Counted from the first letter of the stretch, positions 27,247-36,564 are shown. The stretch is DNA of 64,000 nucleotides from Zooshikella harenae (GCF_018837975.1 NZ_JAGSOY010000019.1:17510-81509); one strand, 5' to 3'. The notes: generated from the sequence alone by a model not told the origin. Numbers and translations: made by a program.

Positions 27247-28028
27247 GGTTTCGCCGTTATATCCGCATCAAACCAGTGTTTTGAAATACGAGCCAAGGAA
27301 CCATCTGCATGCATTGTTTCCAGCGCGTTATTAACCTGCTGTTGAAGCTTTTGTCCTGCCTCATTCTTTTTGAAAGGTAAAGCATTAGCAATTGTTTCAA
27401 CAGGTTTTCCAGCTAATTTCAAAGGTAAATTAGACTTTTTAATCAATGCCAATACAGATACTTTGTCCATCATAAAGGCATCCATTCGGCCTATCGCAAC
27501 ATCTTGCTCCATACCACCATCATAGGCAGTGATATTTATTTGGTCTCCAACTGACGAGTTCCGTAAAACCTGCTCAAAGTTAGACCCCAAATTCACAGCA
27601 ACTTTTTTATCCACTAAATCGTTTATACCATGAATAGATGTATTATCTTTATGAACAACCAGCTGAGCACCATCGTAAACATAAGGATCAGAGAATAAAT
27701 ATTTTTTTGCTCGCTTATCTGTAATGGTAATTTGGTTTGAAATCGTATCGATTTTCCCTGTTTCCAACATGCCAAATAAACCCGAAAATTTAGCCGTTAC
27801 AAACTCAACTTTATACCCCTGACGTTTACCAATCTCATTCCAAAGATCAATTTCAAAACCTTGCAACTTATCCTTTTCAACAAAGGTGAAGGGATAGTAA
27901 CTGCCAGAGCTGCCCACTCTAATTGTTTTTTCTGCAGTAGCACTTTCTGATGACTGCTCACACCCTGACAACATTACCATTAGTGGAAATAACACCCAAA
28001 GGGTACGCTGCAGCATACTATTGCTCAT
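27243..28028 (-). CDS. Amino acid ABC transporter solute-binding lipoprotein (cystine-type)
   Basis: 261 residues. The signal peptide ends in a lipobox, VMLSGC-E, so the protein is lipid-anchored even though the genome is gram-negative. SBP_bac_3 fold: RVGSSGSYYPFTFVEKDKLQGFEIDLWNEI and IDTISNQITITDKRAKKYLFSDPY. The YPFTF... GFEIDLW pattern resembles cystine-binding proteins (FliY/TcyA/TcyJ), so cystine is a reasonable but unproven substrate. First gene of the operon; AGGTG ribosome site seven bases before ATG. Confidence 0.88.
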   Translation of the reverse strand: MSNSMLQRTLWVLFPLMVMLSGCEQSSESATAEKTIRVGSSGSYYPFTFVEKDKLQGFEIDLWNEIGKRQGYKVEFVTAKFSGLFGMLETGKIDTISNQITITDKRAKKYLFSDPYVYDGAQLVVHKDNTSIHGINDLVDKKVAVNLGSNFEQVLRNSSVGDQINITAYDGGMEQDVAIGRMDAFMMDKVSVLALIKKSNLPLKLAGKPVETIANALPFKKNEAGQKLQQQVNNALETMHADGSLARISKHWFDADITAKP

Positions 28029-28594
28029 AAAAGTTCACCTACTAAAACTAAGGATACCGATATGTAGTGGCAGGGTAATGAGCTTTCACCTTGATAATAT
28101 TTCATTACCCTCGTGATATCGCCACAGAAGTCTATGTCCAGCAAGACCTGTTTTACACTTACTTATAAAACATACCCGCTGGGACTTGCGTTTTGACGCG
28201 GAAGCATACCGGAATCTTAAGCTATTGAATAATAATAAAAAATAACACATTTATACTAATTGTGCATATAAAAGCACCATAGACTCATTATTCTCTTTTG
28301 ATCGGACCTATTAAAGCAGGAATAGTCTCCCTTTATTGATACCCATCATTCCAGTCACTTATTAAGCAATGTCATTGGTTTCAGTCTCCTTTAATGGTTA
28401 ATCAAAGACTGAGTGCGTAGGAGAGATAGCCTGTAATACCTAGCAACAGATATTGCCCTACCAATCATTGACTCTTTAATAAACAAGCAAATAACACAGA
28501 TAGGTAAAAAAACTGATGCACTTCACATAGAATTTTCAGTAGAATCGCAAAAATTTTGACTCTGTATCGTGCAAGTTCTCTAAGGCTGTAATCG
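28029..28594. other. Divergent intergenic region, ABC operon / udk
   Basis: 566 bases without a gene. Holds the promoters of both transcripts. No T-box, riboswitch or clear operator was recognised. Confidence 0.45.
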
Positions 28595-29215
28595 ATGTCT
28601 CAAAAAACGATATTAGTGGGTATTGCTGGCGCATCAGCATCTGGTAAAAGCTTATTAGCACAGACGCTGGCCAAAGAATTACCATCAAAACACTTGGTTG
28701 TTATCTCTGAAGACTCTTACTACAAAGACCAAAGCCACTTAACCATGGAGGAGCGAGTCAAAACAAACTATGACCACCCTCGCTCACTCGACCATGGTTT
28801 GTTAATCCAGCACATGCAGGAGCTTAAAAAAGGTAATTCAGTACAAGTTCCTGTTTATGACTATTCCATCCACAATCGCCGAACAGAAACACGAACAGTT
28901 CAACCTACCAAGGTTGTCATTATTGAAGGGATTTTGCTATTAGCTACCCCTGAGTTACGAGAAGAGTTTGACCTTCGCTTTTACATGGATACGCCACTCG
29001 ATATATGTTTACTCAGACGATTACAGAGAGATATCATCAGCCGAGGTCGAGATATCAGCATGGTCATCTCCCAGTATCAAGAAACCGTTCGCCCCATGTA
29101 CTTAAGATTTATCGAACCCTCCCGCCAATATGCAGACTTAATCATTCCTCATGGTGGCAAGAACCGAATAGCCATTGACCTTATCAAGACTAAAATACAC
29201 TCCTTAATTAGTTAA
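28595..29215 (+). CDS. udk: Uridine kinase
   Basis: Phosphorylates uridine and cytidine in pyrimidine salvage. Walker A is [40 protein letters not shown] and the lid region [18 protein letters not shown] match E. coli Udk nearly residue by residue, as does [17 protein letters not shown] [16 protein letters not shown] at the end. 206 residues against 213. Identification is secure. Single gene. Confidence 0.96.
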   Translation: MSQKTILVGIAGASASGKSLLAQTLAKELPSKHLVVISEDSYYKDQSHLTMEERVKTNYDHPRSLDHGLLIQHMQELKKGNSVQVPVYDYSIHNRRTETRTVQPTKVVIIEGILLLATPELREEFDLRFYMDTPLDICLLRRLQRDIISRGRDISMVISQYQETVRPMYLRFIEPSRQYADLIIPHGGKNRIAIDLIKTKIHSLIS

Positions 29216-29455
29216 ATTGTTACTTTCCTGTAGTAATACAGCAAGTTTTTCATAATAGTGCCTGTAAGTTGCGGGCACTCATTAAGCCACTCCAGCCATC
29301 TTCTCCTTCCTTGCTTTGCGTAATTGCAGTTAATCAATAAGTTATTCATTTTTTAAGGTTGCCATAAAAAAACGGTTTAACATCACTGTCATCTGACTCG
29401 ATTGACGTTTAAACCCATATCGTACTGAATTTAGCTATGTTTACAGGAGGGAAGA

Positions 29456-29602
29456 ATGCATATTGTAAAGGATTACACTTTGAGTACTGTTTATCGCAGT
29501 GCACTTAAACCTTTAACAACCTTTGAACTGTCGTCCAATACACGCACACTAAGAGTTCGAATACACAATTATTTGATAACAAAACACCAAAATCAACTCT
29601 AG
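29456..29602 (+). CDS. Small ORF with a consensus ribosome site, upstream of a lipoprotein gene
   Basis: 48 codons from ATG to TAG. AGGAGG stands six bases before the ATG, a near-ideal ribosome site. It ends 15 bases before the next gene, so it could act as a leader peptide or a small protein of its own. The peptide (MHIVKDYTLSTVYRSAL start, ITKHQNQL end) is basic and has no signal peptide or known motif. Confidence 0.5.
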   Translation: MHIVKDYTLSTVYRSALKPLTTFELSSNTRTLRVRIHNYLITKHQNQL

Positions 29603-29617
29603 AGTAAGGGCAAGGCA

Positions 29618-30004
29618 ATGCAGAAGAAAATTTACTTTTTAATCGCCTGTTGGTTAAGTTTTATACTTACTGGCTGCAGTCACATTGAAAAAATGCATGC
29701 TAAATATCCTCTTGCCGTATATTTCTCAGCCATCAACGATTACATTACTGTTCGCGCATATAGTCAGGAAGGTACCCCTATCGCAGGAGGCAATATCAAA
29801 GTATTTAATGACTTTGACCGGATCATTATTGATGAATCTTTAAGTGGTCGTGGCATTTACCGTTTCCGTTACCCCATCAATACCATCAAACTGACTGTTA
29901 TCATCACAGATAACGAAGGTAAGCAAGGAAAACGTTATATAGAGAAAGAAGATATACGTCCTGTCTACCCTGACCGTTATAGTCAGTGGTGGCTAAATCC
30001 TTAG
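29618..30004 (+). CDS. Small lipoprotein of unknown function
   Basis: 128 residues. Lipobox FILTGC-S with Cys20 lipidated. The mature part looks like one beta-sandwich (ITVRAYSQEGTPIAGGNIKVF, SGRGIYRFRYPINTIKLTVIITDNEG), similar in style to carboxypeptidase-regulatory or Ig-like domains. Preceded by a 48-codon frame with which it may be coupled. Function unknown. Confidence 0.75.
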   Translation: MQKKIYFLIACWLSFILTGCSHIEKMHAKYPLAVYFSAINDYITVRAYSQEGTPIAGGNIKVFNDFDRIIIDESLSGRGIYRFRYPINTIKLTVIITDNEGKQGKRYIEKEDIRPVYPDRYSQWWLNP

Positions 30005-30044
30005 TGCTTATTTTAGTTTATCATCTAGATCTGTAGAAAAAAGT

Positions 30045-30105
30045 GAGTAACAACAGCAGGGATTTACTTCACTTATGAAAAAAAATCACGCTATTGTTGT
30101 TACTC
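30045..30105. terminator. Long-range inverted repeat between convergent genes
   Basis: GAGTAACAACA (30045-30055) is repeated inverted as TGTTGTTACTC (30095-30105), with a 39-base A-rich interior. It lies between the convergent lipoprotein and DUF3137 genes and may fold the 3' ends of both messages. Confidence 0.45.
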
Positions 30106-30116
30106 AACGTGTTTGA

Positions 30117-31085
30117 TTACGATGCGCGGGAAGTCAAACCAAGATCATAAAAAATAGTAAACACGCGCATCAAATCTCCATACCAGCTCATAACATCATC
30201 AGCATAGAAGTTTTCAAAGTATATATTTCTGGAACGGTCAAATATATGCAGACCATTTACAGCAACTGTAATATGACCCTTTTCAACCGTGATATACACA
30301 TTATTGCCAAACTTTTGCTGCAAAGACAGTACCCGAAGCATAAAACGTTCTGATAGTAAGGTCTTGGCTAACATAGGATCTGAAGCAAGTACTACAAAAC
30401 TTCGCTCAAACTCTGCAAACTTTGTATGGTAACGCTCCAACCTTGCATAGCATTTTGAATCCAAATACTCAGGATCAAAATCTGGCTTACATTTTGGCAA
30501 AATGACAACCTGACTATCATTAGCCTGCTCAAACTCTGCACGAATCAATACGCCGTCAAACAGTGCTTTATCTTGAGCTAAGCATTTAATAACAGGGTTT
30601 GAAGACTCATTCTGATGCTGCACAACAATAGTTGAAGCTTCAAAATGAACACCATCATACTCTCCAGACAAGTAATCTTGGCCAGAATAAGTATTGAATG
30701 GCAGAGGGATAAACTTTGCATCAGTGAAAATATGTTGCGAAACAACACGTGCAGAAGCGTAGTGTAAATTTCCATCAACAAACTTAACAAGTTTGGGAAA
30801 TATTTCAGCATAACATCGTTCATTAAATGCTTGTTTAGCCTGCTTATACTGGTCATTTAACAACCAGCCAATAACAGCTGCGGAGATTAAAATAAAAAAT
30901 AAAATCCATGTACTACTGGAAAAAACTAACGCAGCAATAATGATTGCGGCTAACCAAACCAGCAGTCCTTTCTGCACACTTTGATAAAGGGTATTGCCTA
31001 TCAGTTCGCTCTGCTTAACCAAATCGCCCTTACCTTCGGCAAATGCATCTACATAAAACGCGGAGAGTTCATCAATTGACTTCAT
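30117..31085 (-). CDS. DUF3137-like membrane protein
   Basis: 322 residues from the ATG at 31085, chosen for the TGAGG ribosome site; the frame is open to 31115. Two adjacent membrane segments (about residues 38-78: LLVWLAAIIIAALVF and TWILFFILISAAVIGWLL) precede a cytosolic domain. The later SGEYDGVHFEASTI and ERYHTKFAEFERSFVVLASDP resemble the DUF3137 family of unknown role. No partner gene. Confidence 0.7.
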   Translation of the reverse strand: MKSIDELSAFYVDAFAEGKGDLVKQSELIGNTLYQSVQKGLLVWLAAIIIAALVFSSSTWILFFILISAAVIGWLLNDQYKQAKQAFNERCYAEIFPKLVKFVDGNLHYASARVVSQHIFTDAKFIPLPFNTYSGQDYLSGEYDGVHFEASTIVVQHQNESSNPVIKCLAQDKALFDGVLIRAEFEQANDSQVVILPKCKPDFDPEYLDSKCYARLERYHTKFAEFERSFVVLASDPMLAKTLLSERFMLRVLSLQQKFGNNVYITVEKGHITVAVNGLHIFDRSRNIYFENFYADDVMSWYGDLMRVFTIFYDLGLTSRAS

Positions 31086-31522
31086 GAAATACCTCAGTAT
31101 TCCCTGTTTTATCATACTTTAAGGGTGAGCTTTTACATTATAAACATAACTAAGACGTCATGTTGCAAAAAAATTTCCCTGACAGATTAATGGATTTGCA
31201 GCACTAAGTCCCAAAACTGCACACCTGCTTAAATTAGCTCGCTCCCCCCAAATACGTCTTCTCTTGATGTAATTAGAACGATTATTGAACGGCTTGTGAA
31301 TAAACAAGACATCTGAAGAAGTACTTGACTTTCAATGAGGCCCCCCTAGACAAAAACTCGACTCGCCAGAACCAAGGTTTACCCAGGTATTAACATGTAC
31401 AAAAGTTGTTACTCTTGACACCCACCACATTCCTGAAGATAAACGCCAATTGCAGCAAACGTCCTGACTGGGCATAATTTCATCTTTAGCAGTAACCTTG
31501 TTTGAAAATTGGAGCTATCGCA
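31086..31522. other. Divergent intergenic region
   Basis: 437 bases without a gene. A TATAAT-like box on the minus strand near 31136 could serve the DUF3137 gene, but a matching -35 was not seen. Confidence 0.4.
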
Positions 31523-32674
31523 TTGAAGCGTCTGCAACTGGCTATCCTATACTGCATTGTCAGTATAATGTTCCACTGCCCCCTACTCTTAGCTGAAGAG
31601 GCAGCACCACCCGCCCCCTCGACAGAACAACATGAATCCTCAGCAGCGGATTCTGATAAGGATGACCGTATACTGGCAAATATGGTTGGCTCTGGACTAG
31701 TGGCCTGGTTGCTTTATGGCAGTGATTTTGATGGGCTTGAGCTGGTGGATATTGTTATCCTCTCTTGCGCCGTCTGTTTGGTGGTCTTCTGGCTCAGACG
31801 TCAATCAGGAACATCACCTTCTCAAGGGCATAGCAGAGTCAGAGAAGAACCAACCTTTGCAGAACAATCACTGCGTAATGATCACTACACAGTAGAAACA
31901 GGATTACGTGAAAGCAACCTACAGCTTCAAGCTCAACGTACAGTCTATTCTGCACCGCAACCGCAACCGCAACCGCAACCGCAACCGCAACCGCAACCGC
32001 AACCGCAACCAAGTGTACAGCCTGCTCGTAGGGATATCACAATTCCTTACACCCCCCCAGTTCAAACTCAACAACCATCTGCTAAGCCAAAGGTACACCC
32101 CCCATCATCTTTCACAACAGAACCCACCTCAACTAGCCAGATACCATCGTCGCCTATTGAACAACCAGCAACCGCTGCAGGTCTAGATCCTGTCGCGGAG
32201 GAAGTTGCCAATCCGCCTCCTCAACCCAATACTCGGTCAGCAGCAGTCCAAGCACTTGCCTCTCTGGAAGCCGAGCAAGTTAACCCTCACTATAACCAAT
32301 TTGATCTGCCTCCGGATTTCAACCCCGAACAATATTTAGAGCAAGCCAAAGAGCACTTTAAACAACTCCATATTGCACTTTTGACTCACAATGACAGTGT
32401 ACTAGCCAATCTCACCTCACCTGAATTATTTGAACAACTATTGAGCGAAAGGGACAGTATCGATAGCCAGCCTTCTTCATCTATTGTCACTGTTTTCAAC
32501 GATATTACACATGCCAGTCATATGGGAGATATCAGTATGCTCAGTATTAAGTTTCACGGCTGGATGAAACAGTCTGATCAAAAAGATGTGACTGCCTATG
32601 CTCATCTTTGGCACTTGGAGAAGCTCACCAACGATGACAGCTGGCAAATAGTTGGTATACAAAAACTTCGCTAA
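31523..32674 (+). CDS. Tim44-like domain membrane protein with PQ-repeat region
   Basis: 383 residues from the TTG at 31523, preferred because GGAG lies eight bases upstream and the product then opens with a signal peptide (MKRLQLAILYCIVSIMF). An apolar segment follows at about residues 60-92. A low-complexity region contains nine Pro-Gln pairs and other Pro/Gln/Ser/Thr runs. The C-terminal part (about 255-383; FNPEQYLEQAKEHFKQLHIALLTHND through LWHLEKLTNDDSWQIVGIQ) is a Tim44-like fold, as in bacterial Tim44-domain proteins of uncertain role. Exported and membrane-attached. Confidence 0.75.
   Translation: MKRLQLAILYCIVSIMFHCPLLLAEEAAPPAPSTEQHESSAADSDKDDRILANMVGSGLVAWLLYGSDFDGLELVDIVILSCAVCLVVFWLRRQSGTSPSQGHSRVREEPTFAEQSLRNDHYTVETGLRESNLQLQAQRTVYSAPQPQPQPQPQPQPQPQPQPSVQPARRDITIPYTPPVQTQQPSAKPKVHPPSSFTTEPTSTSQIPSSPIEQPATAAGLDPVAEEVANPPPQPNTRSAAVQALASLEAEQVNPHYNQFDLPPDFNPEQYLEQAKEHFKQLHIALLTHNDSVLANLTSPELFEQLLSERDSIDSQPSSSIVTVFNDITHASHMGDISMLSIKFHGWMKQSDQKDVTAYAHLWHLEKLTNDDSWQIVGIQKLR
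31955..32008 (+). repeat. Nine tandem copies of the hexamer CCGCAA
   Basis: Perfect six-base tandem repeat, nine units, encoding alternating Pro-Gln within the Tim44-like gene. Slippage by whole units would change the linker length but keep the frame. Confidence 0.95.
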
Positions 32675-32929
32675 GCCTGTTAATCATCATGATAACCAAT
32701 AAATTAAAGCATCAAATAAAACAGCGTAAAAAGACTAGCAAAGATGCAACATGATTAAAGATCCTTGATAATTGCAGAACAACTGGCTAACACACAGTTT
32801 AAAGCTGCACGAATATTTAGAAAGCATCAATTGCATAATGCTTTACTGCCATAGTATCAGCATGTTTGAAACACGTTCTATAGCATTCCTGCAGCATGAT
32901 TTCAGTCGTCATTAATCTAATATAATTTT

Positions 32930-32958
32930 TTGTATTGTGATTCAGTCGATTTTATAAT
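32930..32958 (+). promoter_or_regulatory. Candidate sigma-70 promoter for an intergenic RNA
   Basis: A perfect -10 box TATAAT (32953-32958) stands 17 bases after TTGTAT (32930-32935), a partial -35 match. The start of transcription would be near 32965. No ORF follows for over 600 bases. Confidence 0.45.
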
Positions 32959-32964
32959 AGAATC

Positions 32965-33131
32965 GCAGACGTCTTAGTAGCTTCAGCGTAGTAGGCCATA
33001 AAAATATACGACTTTAAGCGTGTATATGCCTGTTTTACTGGCTAATCGAGCCACCTATACTCGGTTTACAGTAAGAAGCAAAGAGAGAACCTGCAGAGCC
33101 AAAGGACCCAAATAGCCTCTGCATTGTTTTT
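32965..33131 (+). ncRNA. Candidate small RNA
   Basis: Inferred from an upstream TATAAT promoter and a downstream hairpin plus T-run. About 165 bases, with no good open frame. It does not match any RNA family recognised by eye. Confidence 0.3.
33092..33131 (+). terminator. Rho-independent terminator without an upstream gene
   Basis: TGCAGAG (33092-33098) pairs with CTCTGCA (33117-33123), followed by TTGTTTTT. The nearest plus-strand gene ends over 400 bases earlier, so it should end an unannotated transcript. Confidence 0.6.
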
Positions 33132-33592
33132 ACCATGGTTTTTCCTCATTTTAACGTGCTAAGGAAGCTTGTTAGTGGTTACCATTGGTAGAATTTAATA
33201 GTTGCATTTCTATTTATATGAAATTAAGAAGTTACTTGTTTCTTTGGAAGACAATGTATTGCAATCAACCCATTAATCATACATTAAAGCAACACAGTAA
33301 ATGCTTCGTGTAAAGCTTTTCTAAGTTTATAGTTTCTTGTCGAACCAAGAATAACCCCGAATTTATGCTTCAAGTAGCATATGCTGCTAGAAGATAATTA
33401 TTTTTATGATTTATTTATAACGAACTTATTTTGTCAGAATTTAACCATTTATTTTCTGTCTTTTTAAAGCGTCTGTTAATTAGTTAATGCCTGATTAACC
33501 AGATATTTCTGACGAAAAGCTGCGAAATTAGCACTAACAGGTTAGTTCGTAAATAAAGTAGTGAACAGGCTTAATCAATAGCCGGAGTTAGT

Positions 33593-34036
33593 ATGCCAAA
33601 GTATTTATACCCTACAGTCTACGAACAGTTTACTGGTCAAAAACCACCCGAACCTCAACAAGTACGGGAAGAAAAACCCAAACGCCCTCGTCGGGTACAT
33701 GGCCACCCCTATCGGATGCGCCACAACATGCAACAGGCCCAAGAACAGTTGCCTGATGACACTTATTACCCTCAACAGCAGGAAGTTAAAACCTATAACC
33801 ACCGAAATAACCAAAAACAAAGTCAAAGTCAAGGTCAAGGTCAATATCCATACACGACGCGGGGCAACCGGCACTATACATCAGGTAATACACACGATTA
33901 CCAGCCTACAGATAATAGTTATACAAGCCGACGTAATAACAACGCTAATACTCGTGTCACTTACAAGAAAAAACGCCAGTATAATCAACCTCAAATAGGT
34001 ATATTTCAACCTAAGCATGATTATAATCAATATTAA
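33593..34036 (+). CDS. Gln/Asn/Tyr/Arg-rich low-complexity protein
   Basis: 147 residues with a GGAG ribosome site. No signal peptide or membrane segment. The composition is extreme: Gln, Asn, Tyr and Arg dominate (KQSQSQGQGQYPY, RRNNNANTR, QYNQPQIG), as in prion-like or RNA-binding disordered regions. The first 20 residues (MPKYLYPTVYEQFTG) look more ordered. Inference: a disordered, possibly condensing or nucleic-acid-binding protein. No homologous family recognised. Confidence 0.65.
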   Translation: MPKYLYPTVYEQFTGQKPPEPQQVREEKPKRPRRVHGHPYRMRHNMQQAQEQLPDDTYYPQQQEVKTYNHRNNQKQSQSQGQGQYPYTTRGNRHYTSGNTHDYQPTDNSYTSRRNNNANTRVTYKKKRQYNQPQIGIFQPKHDYNQY

Positions 34037-34056
34037 GTAATGCTGTTTGCTGTTAT

Positions 34057-34080
34057 AGCATGTTTGACTACATGCTTTTA
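34057..34080 (+). terminator. Terminator after the Q/N-rich gene
   Basis: AGCATG (34057-34062) pairs with CATGCT (34071-34076), followed by TTTTA. It overlaps the stop codon of the convergent minus-strand gene. Confidence 0.6.
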
Positions 34081-34572
34081 AAATATAAGCGGGTAGGGTG
34101 GATAGGCTAAAAAAAATGCCGAAAGCGAAAACTGACTTTGAATCAGTTGGTTGTACCCTGCCCTACGCTTAATTCGTTGATCAAACCCTTTGTAACGAAT
34201 TTTTTGCAGACACAAATTACAAATAGAAAAACACTTAAACTCTGCTGTATTTAACAAATTCTCATTAGCCGATATCACCAGGGATTCTGATTGCTTACAC
34301 ACCCGCTCTATCACCTCGCACCCACTAATGTGCAAAGTTTGATCAGTACCAGCTACAATAATTCGACTATTTTTGTAGGCTATTGTTTGATCACAGAGTT
34401 TCCGTAAATGCTGACTATCAATCGTAAGTCTGTCTTCAGATAAAGTGATTCGCTCATTGCCTGTCAGGTGTTTTTCTGGATTAAATAGCTCGAAATAACC
34501 CAGTTTCTTAGTCCCTATTTTTTCTCTTAACTGATTAAAAGGCTCAAATGTTAAAAAATTAATCAGCTTCAT
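34078..34572 (-). CDS. Third gene of the ZorAB-like operon, small Cys-motif protein
   Basis: 164 residues. Its ATG follows the TGA of the ZorB-like gene directly (TGAATG), so the two are translationally coupled. The C-terminal part contains Cys114, Cys118 and Cys121 (FKCFSICNLCLQ), then KIRYKGFDQRIKRR and FSLSAFF; this may be a small metal-binding module. No family name recognised and no nuclease or helicase motif. It occupies the position of the effector genes (ZorC/D/E or ZorF/G) in known Zorya operons but resembles none that can be recognised by eye. Confidence 0.7.
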   Translation of the reverse strand: MKLINFLTFEPFNQLREKIGTKKLGYFELFNPEKHLTGNERITLSEDRLTIDSQHLRKLCDQTIAYKNSRIIVAGTDQTLHISGCEVIERVCKQSESLVISANENLLNTAEFKCFSICNLCLQKIRYKGFDQRIKRRAGYNQLIQSQFSLSAFFLAYPPYPLIF

Positions 34573-35280
34573 TCACTGAATACCCTCAATAATTTCAGCG
34601 ATTCTCTCCTCAGCATTGGTTCTTAACCTAAACTCAACTCTGCGTGACTGTGCACTTTTCTCCTCATGATTTTCTGTATAAATCAACTTAGAAGAAGACA
34701 ACCCATTTGCCGTCAAATGCGCTTTTAACCACGGCTTTTCTTGCTGTACCAGTGCCTGTTCAAGGGCAAGCAAATAAGCAAGGGTTGTTCGTGTCCTTGA
34801 CTGAGATAAAGCCATATTCTTAACATAAGCATCATCCTGATTTAAGGCATTATCCCAACCACTATCAGTATGCCCCTCAATTCTTACCTCTTCAACAGCA
34901 CCTCGAAAGTCATCATCGGTAATAATTTTTAAGTAACGAGGAAAAAAGTCAGCAAGAATAGATTGAAATTCTGTTTTAAGTTCTGCTTTACCTCGATCAA
35001 ATAAAATATCGGTGTTATTAAACCGAATACTGGCATCATCGCTTAATGTTGCTCCCCAGCGGGGCAAATCATCTTTAAATTCAGCATACAAGCGTGTATG
35101 TAAATCCAATTTTAACCGTTGATAAATAAGCGCCACATTACGAATTTTATTACGTTCATGCTCAATTACCACCACAAACAACACCGCAATCAACATAAAA
35201 ATCATTAACAGGCCAGCCATTAAATCACTCATAGCTACCCAATGAGATTCACTCTCTGCGGCATGCTCTTCAGTAAACAT
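34573..35280 (-). CDS. ZorB/MotB-like OmpA-domain protein
   Basis: 235 residues. One membrane helix at about residues 18-42 begins with MSDLMAGLLMIFMLIAVLFV; Asp19 sits where the ion-carrying Asp of MotB/ZorB lies. The C-terminal OmpA-like peptidoglycan-binding domain shows VRIEGHTDSGWDNALN, then ALSQSRTRTTLAYLL and SRRVEFRLR. It is the stator partner of the upstream ZorA-like protein, with 51 bases between them. Family known from the Zorya anti-phage system and related motors. Confidence 0.82.
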   Translation of the reverse strand: MFTEEHAAESESHWVAMSDLMAGLLMIFMLIAVLFVVVIEHERNKIRNVALIYQRLKLDLHTRLYAEFKDDLPRWGATLSDDASIRFNNTDILFDRGKAELKTEFQSILADFFPRYLKIITDDDFRGAVEEVRIEGHTDSGWDNALNQDDAYVKNMALSQSRTRTTLAYLLALEQALVQQEKPWLKAHLTANGLSSSKLIYTENHEEKSAQSRRVEFRLRTNAEERIAEIIEGIQ

Positions 35281-35331
35281 CGTAAAACCCTTACCTATAT
35301 ATCGGCCGTCCCTTTAGCACAGGGTATAGCA

Positions 35332-36546
35332 TTAAGCATCCATAGCTTCAGCGATTGTTATTATTTTCCGTAATTTTTCTGTCAACGGTGCATAGTCACT
35401 GACAAACTTTTCTGATAATGCGGTTAATTGATAACCAAAGGTTTCAAGTGACTTATTTAACTGAGATGTCAATACACTATCTAATTGCTGCCAGTGTTTT
35501 TCTGTCAGTCCGACTAAGCTTTCTCCCTGCTTGTCCAATACCTGTTGATAACGCTGTAACTGGGTGCTTAAATTTCTATGATCCATCACAAGGTCATTGG
35601 CTGTTTCTGTCATTAACTGCTTCATTTGCTGCTGGTTCATCGTTAGTGTATCAGCCAGCCCCGATGTTAAACTGATAATTCGCTCTTCCAGTTTCGGTAA
35701 ACCACTGGATGCCGAATTAACAATCGTACCCAGTAACTGAAGATAATCTTCCAGCCCTTTTGCTTGCTTTTCTAACCCCCCCAGTAATTGTTCAAGTGCA
35801 CCAGACACCTGAGTAAATATACTGGTTTGCTTAACCACACGTTCATGAGCCGCGGTTGCTTCAGTCATTATTTGCAGGGATACCTGCTGCTGTGCCATAA
35901 ACTCATCCAGCTGGTGTCGGGTGACTTGCTGCCACTCAAGCATCCCACCAACGGCTTTATTTAACGCTTGAAAATTTTCACCATACTGCACTTCTATTTT
36001 TTCATTAAACTCAATCAATAGTTCGCGCAAACTTGATTGCAATGCCTGCGTTTGCTTAGCCGTTAATGCCTGCTGGTGCTGTTCATAAATACACTGCAAC
36101 TGAACGATAGCCTGTTTAAGGTCATCATGCATACCAACAACGGCCTGTTGTTGGTTATTACCTTGTTGTTGAATCGCATCCCGAACTTCGCCTAATAACT
36201 CAAGCTGAGTCTGGTAGTGTGTTGTTTCTGCTCGACTTGGCTTACTTAAGACAAAGCGTGCTTTTATGGTCAGTGCAGCACTTAACCCCGCAATAGATGA
36301 CCAAAAAGCAGTTTTAAGCCCTTCAATAAGCATGGGTACACTGGCTTGAATATCAGTCGTATCAAAATTCTTTAAACCTAAGGCTATTCCTAAAAAGGTC
36401 CCAAAAATACCAATACTGGTGAGTAGCGTTGGCGCGTGATTAACAGTTCGAGGCTGAAAGGCTGCGATATGAAAGTAGACGGCTAATAAAATAATAAGAC
36501 CAATAAGAATGGCGGTCAGCCAGGAAAATTCAATGTGCGCATCCAT
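35332..36546 (-). CDS. ZorA/MotA-like membrane motor protein with long coiled-coil tail
   Basis: 404 residues. Membrane segments at about residues 8-29, 42-58 and 75-95; LLTSIGIFGTFLGIALGL followed by LIEGLKTAFWSSIAGLSAAL matches the ZorA/MotA/ExbB proton-channel family. Residues about 115-400 form a long coiled-coil, Gln-rich cytoplasmic tail, the feature that separates ZorA from ordinary MotA; E. coli ZorA is longer (about 700), so this tail is short. No clear ribosome site. It starts 53 bases after oadB, separated by a hairpin. ATG at 36546. Confidence 0.8.
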   Translation of the reverse strand: MDAHIEFSWLTAILIGLIILLAVYFHIAAFQPRTVNHAPTLLTSIGIFGTFLGIALGLKNFDTTDIQASVPMLIEGLKTAFWSSIAGLSAALTIKARFVLSKPSRAETTHYQTQLELLGEVRDAIQQQGNNQQQAVVGMHDDLKQAIVQLQCIYEQHQQALTAKQTQALQSSLRELLIEFNEKIEVQYGENFQALNKAVGGMLEWQQVTRHQLDEFMAQQQVSLQIMTEATAAHERVVKQTSIFTQVSGALEQLLGGLEKQAKGLEDYLQLLGTIVNSASSGLPKLEERIISLTSGLADTLTMNQQQMKQLMTETANDLVMDHRNLSTQLQRYQQVLDKQGESLVGLTEKHWQQLDSVLTSQLNKSLETFGYQLTALSEKFVSDYAPLTEKLRKIITIAEAMDA

Positions 36547-36564
36547 GTGCTTGTGCTTGGTTGG

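Larger units (their letters stand above)
32675..33592. other. 918-base intergenic region holding a candidate sRNA
   Basis: No protein gene recognised. Contains a promoter-like pair and a terminator (listed separately) that would frame a transcript of about 165 bases. Two near-copies of a GATT(T)CAGTCG motif occur at about 32899-32908 and 32939-32949. Confidence 0.5.
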
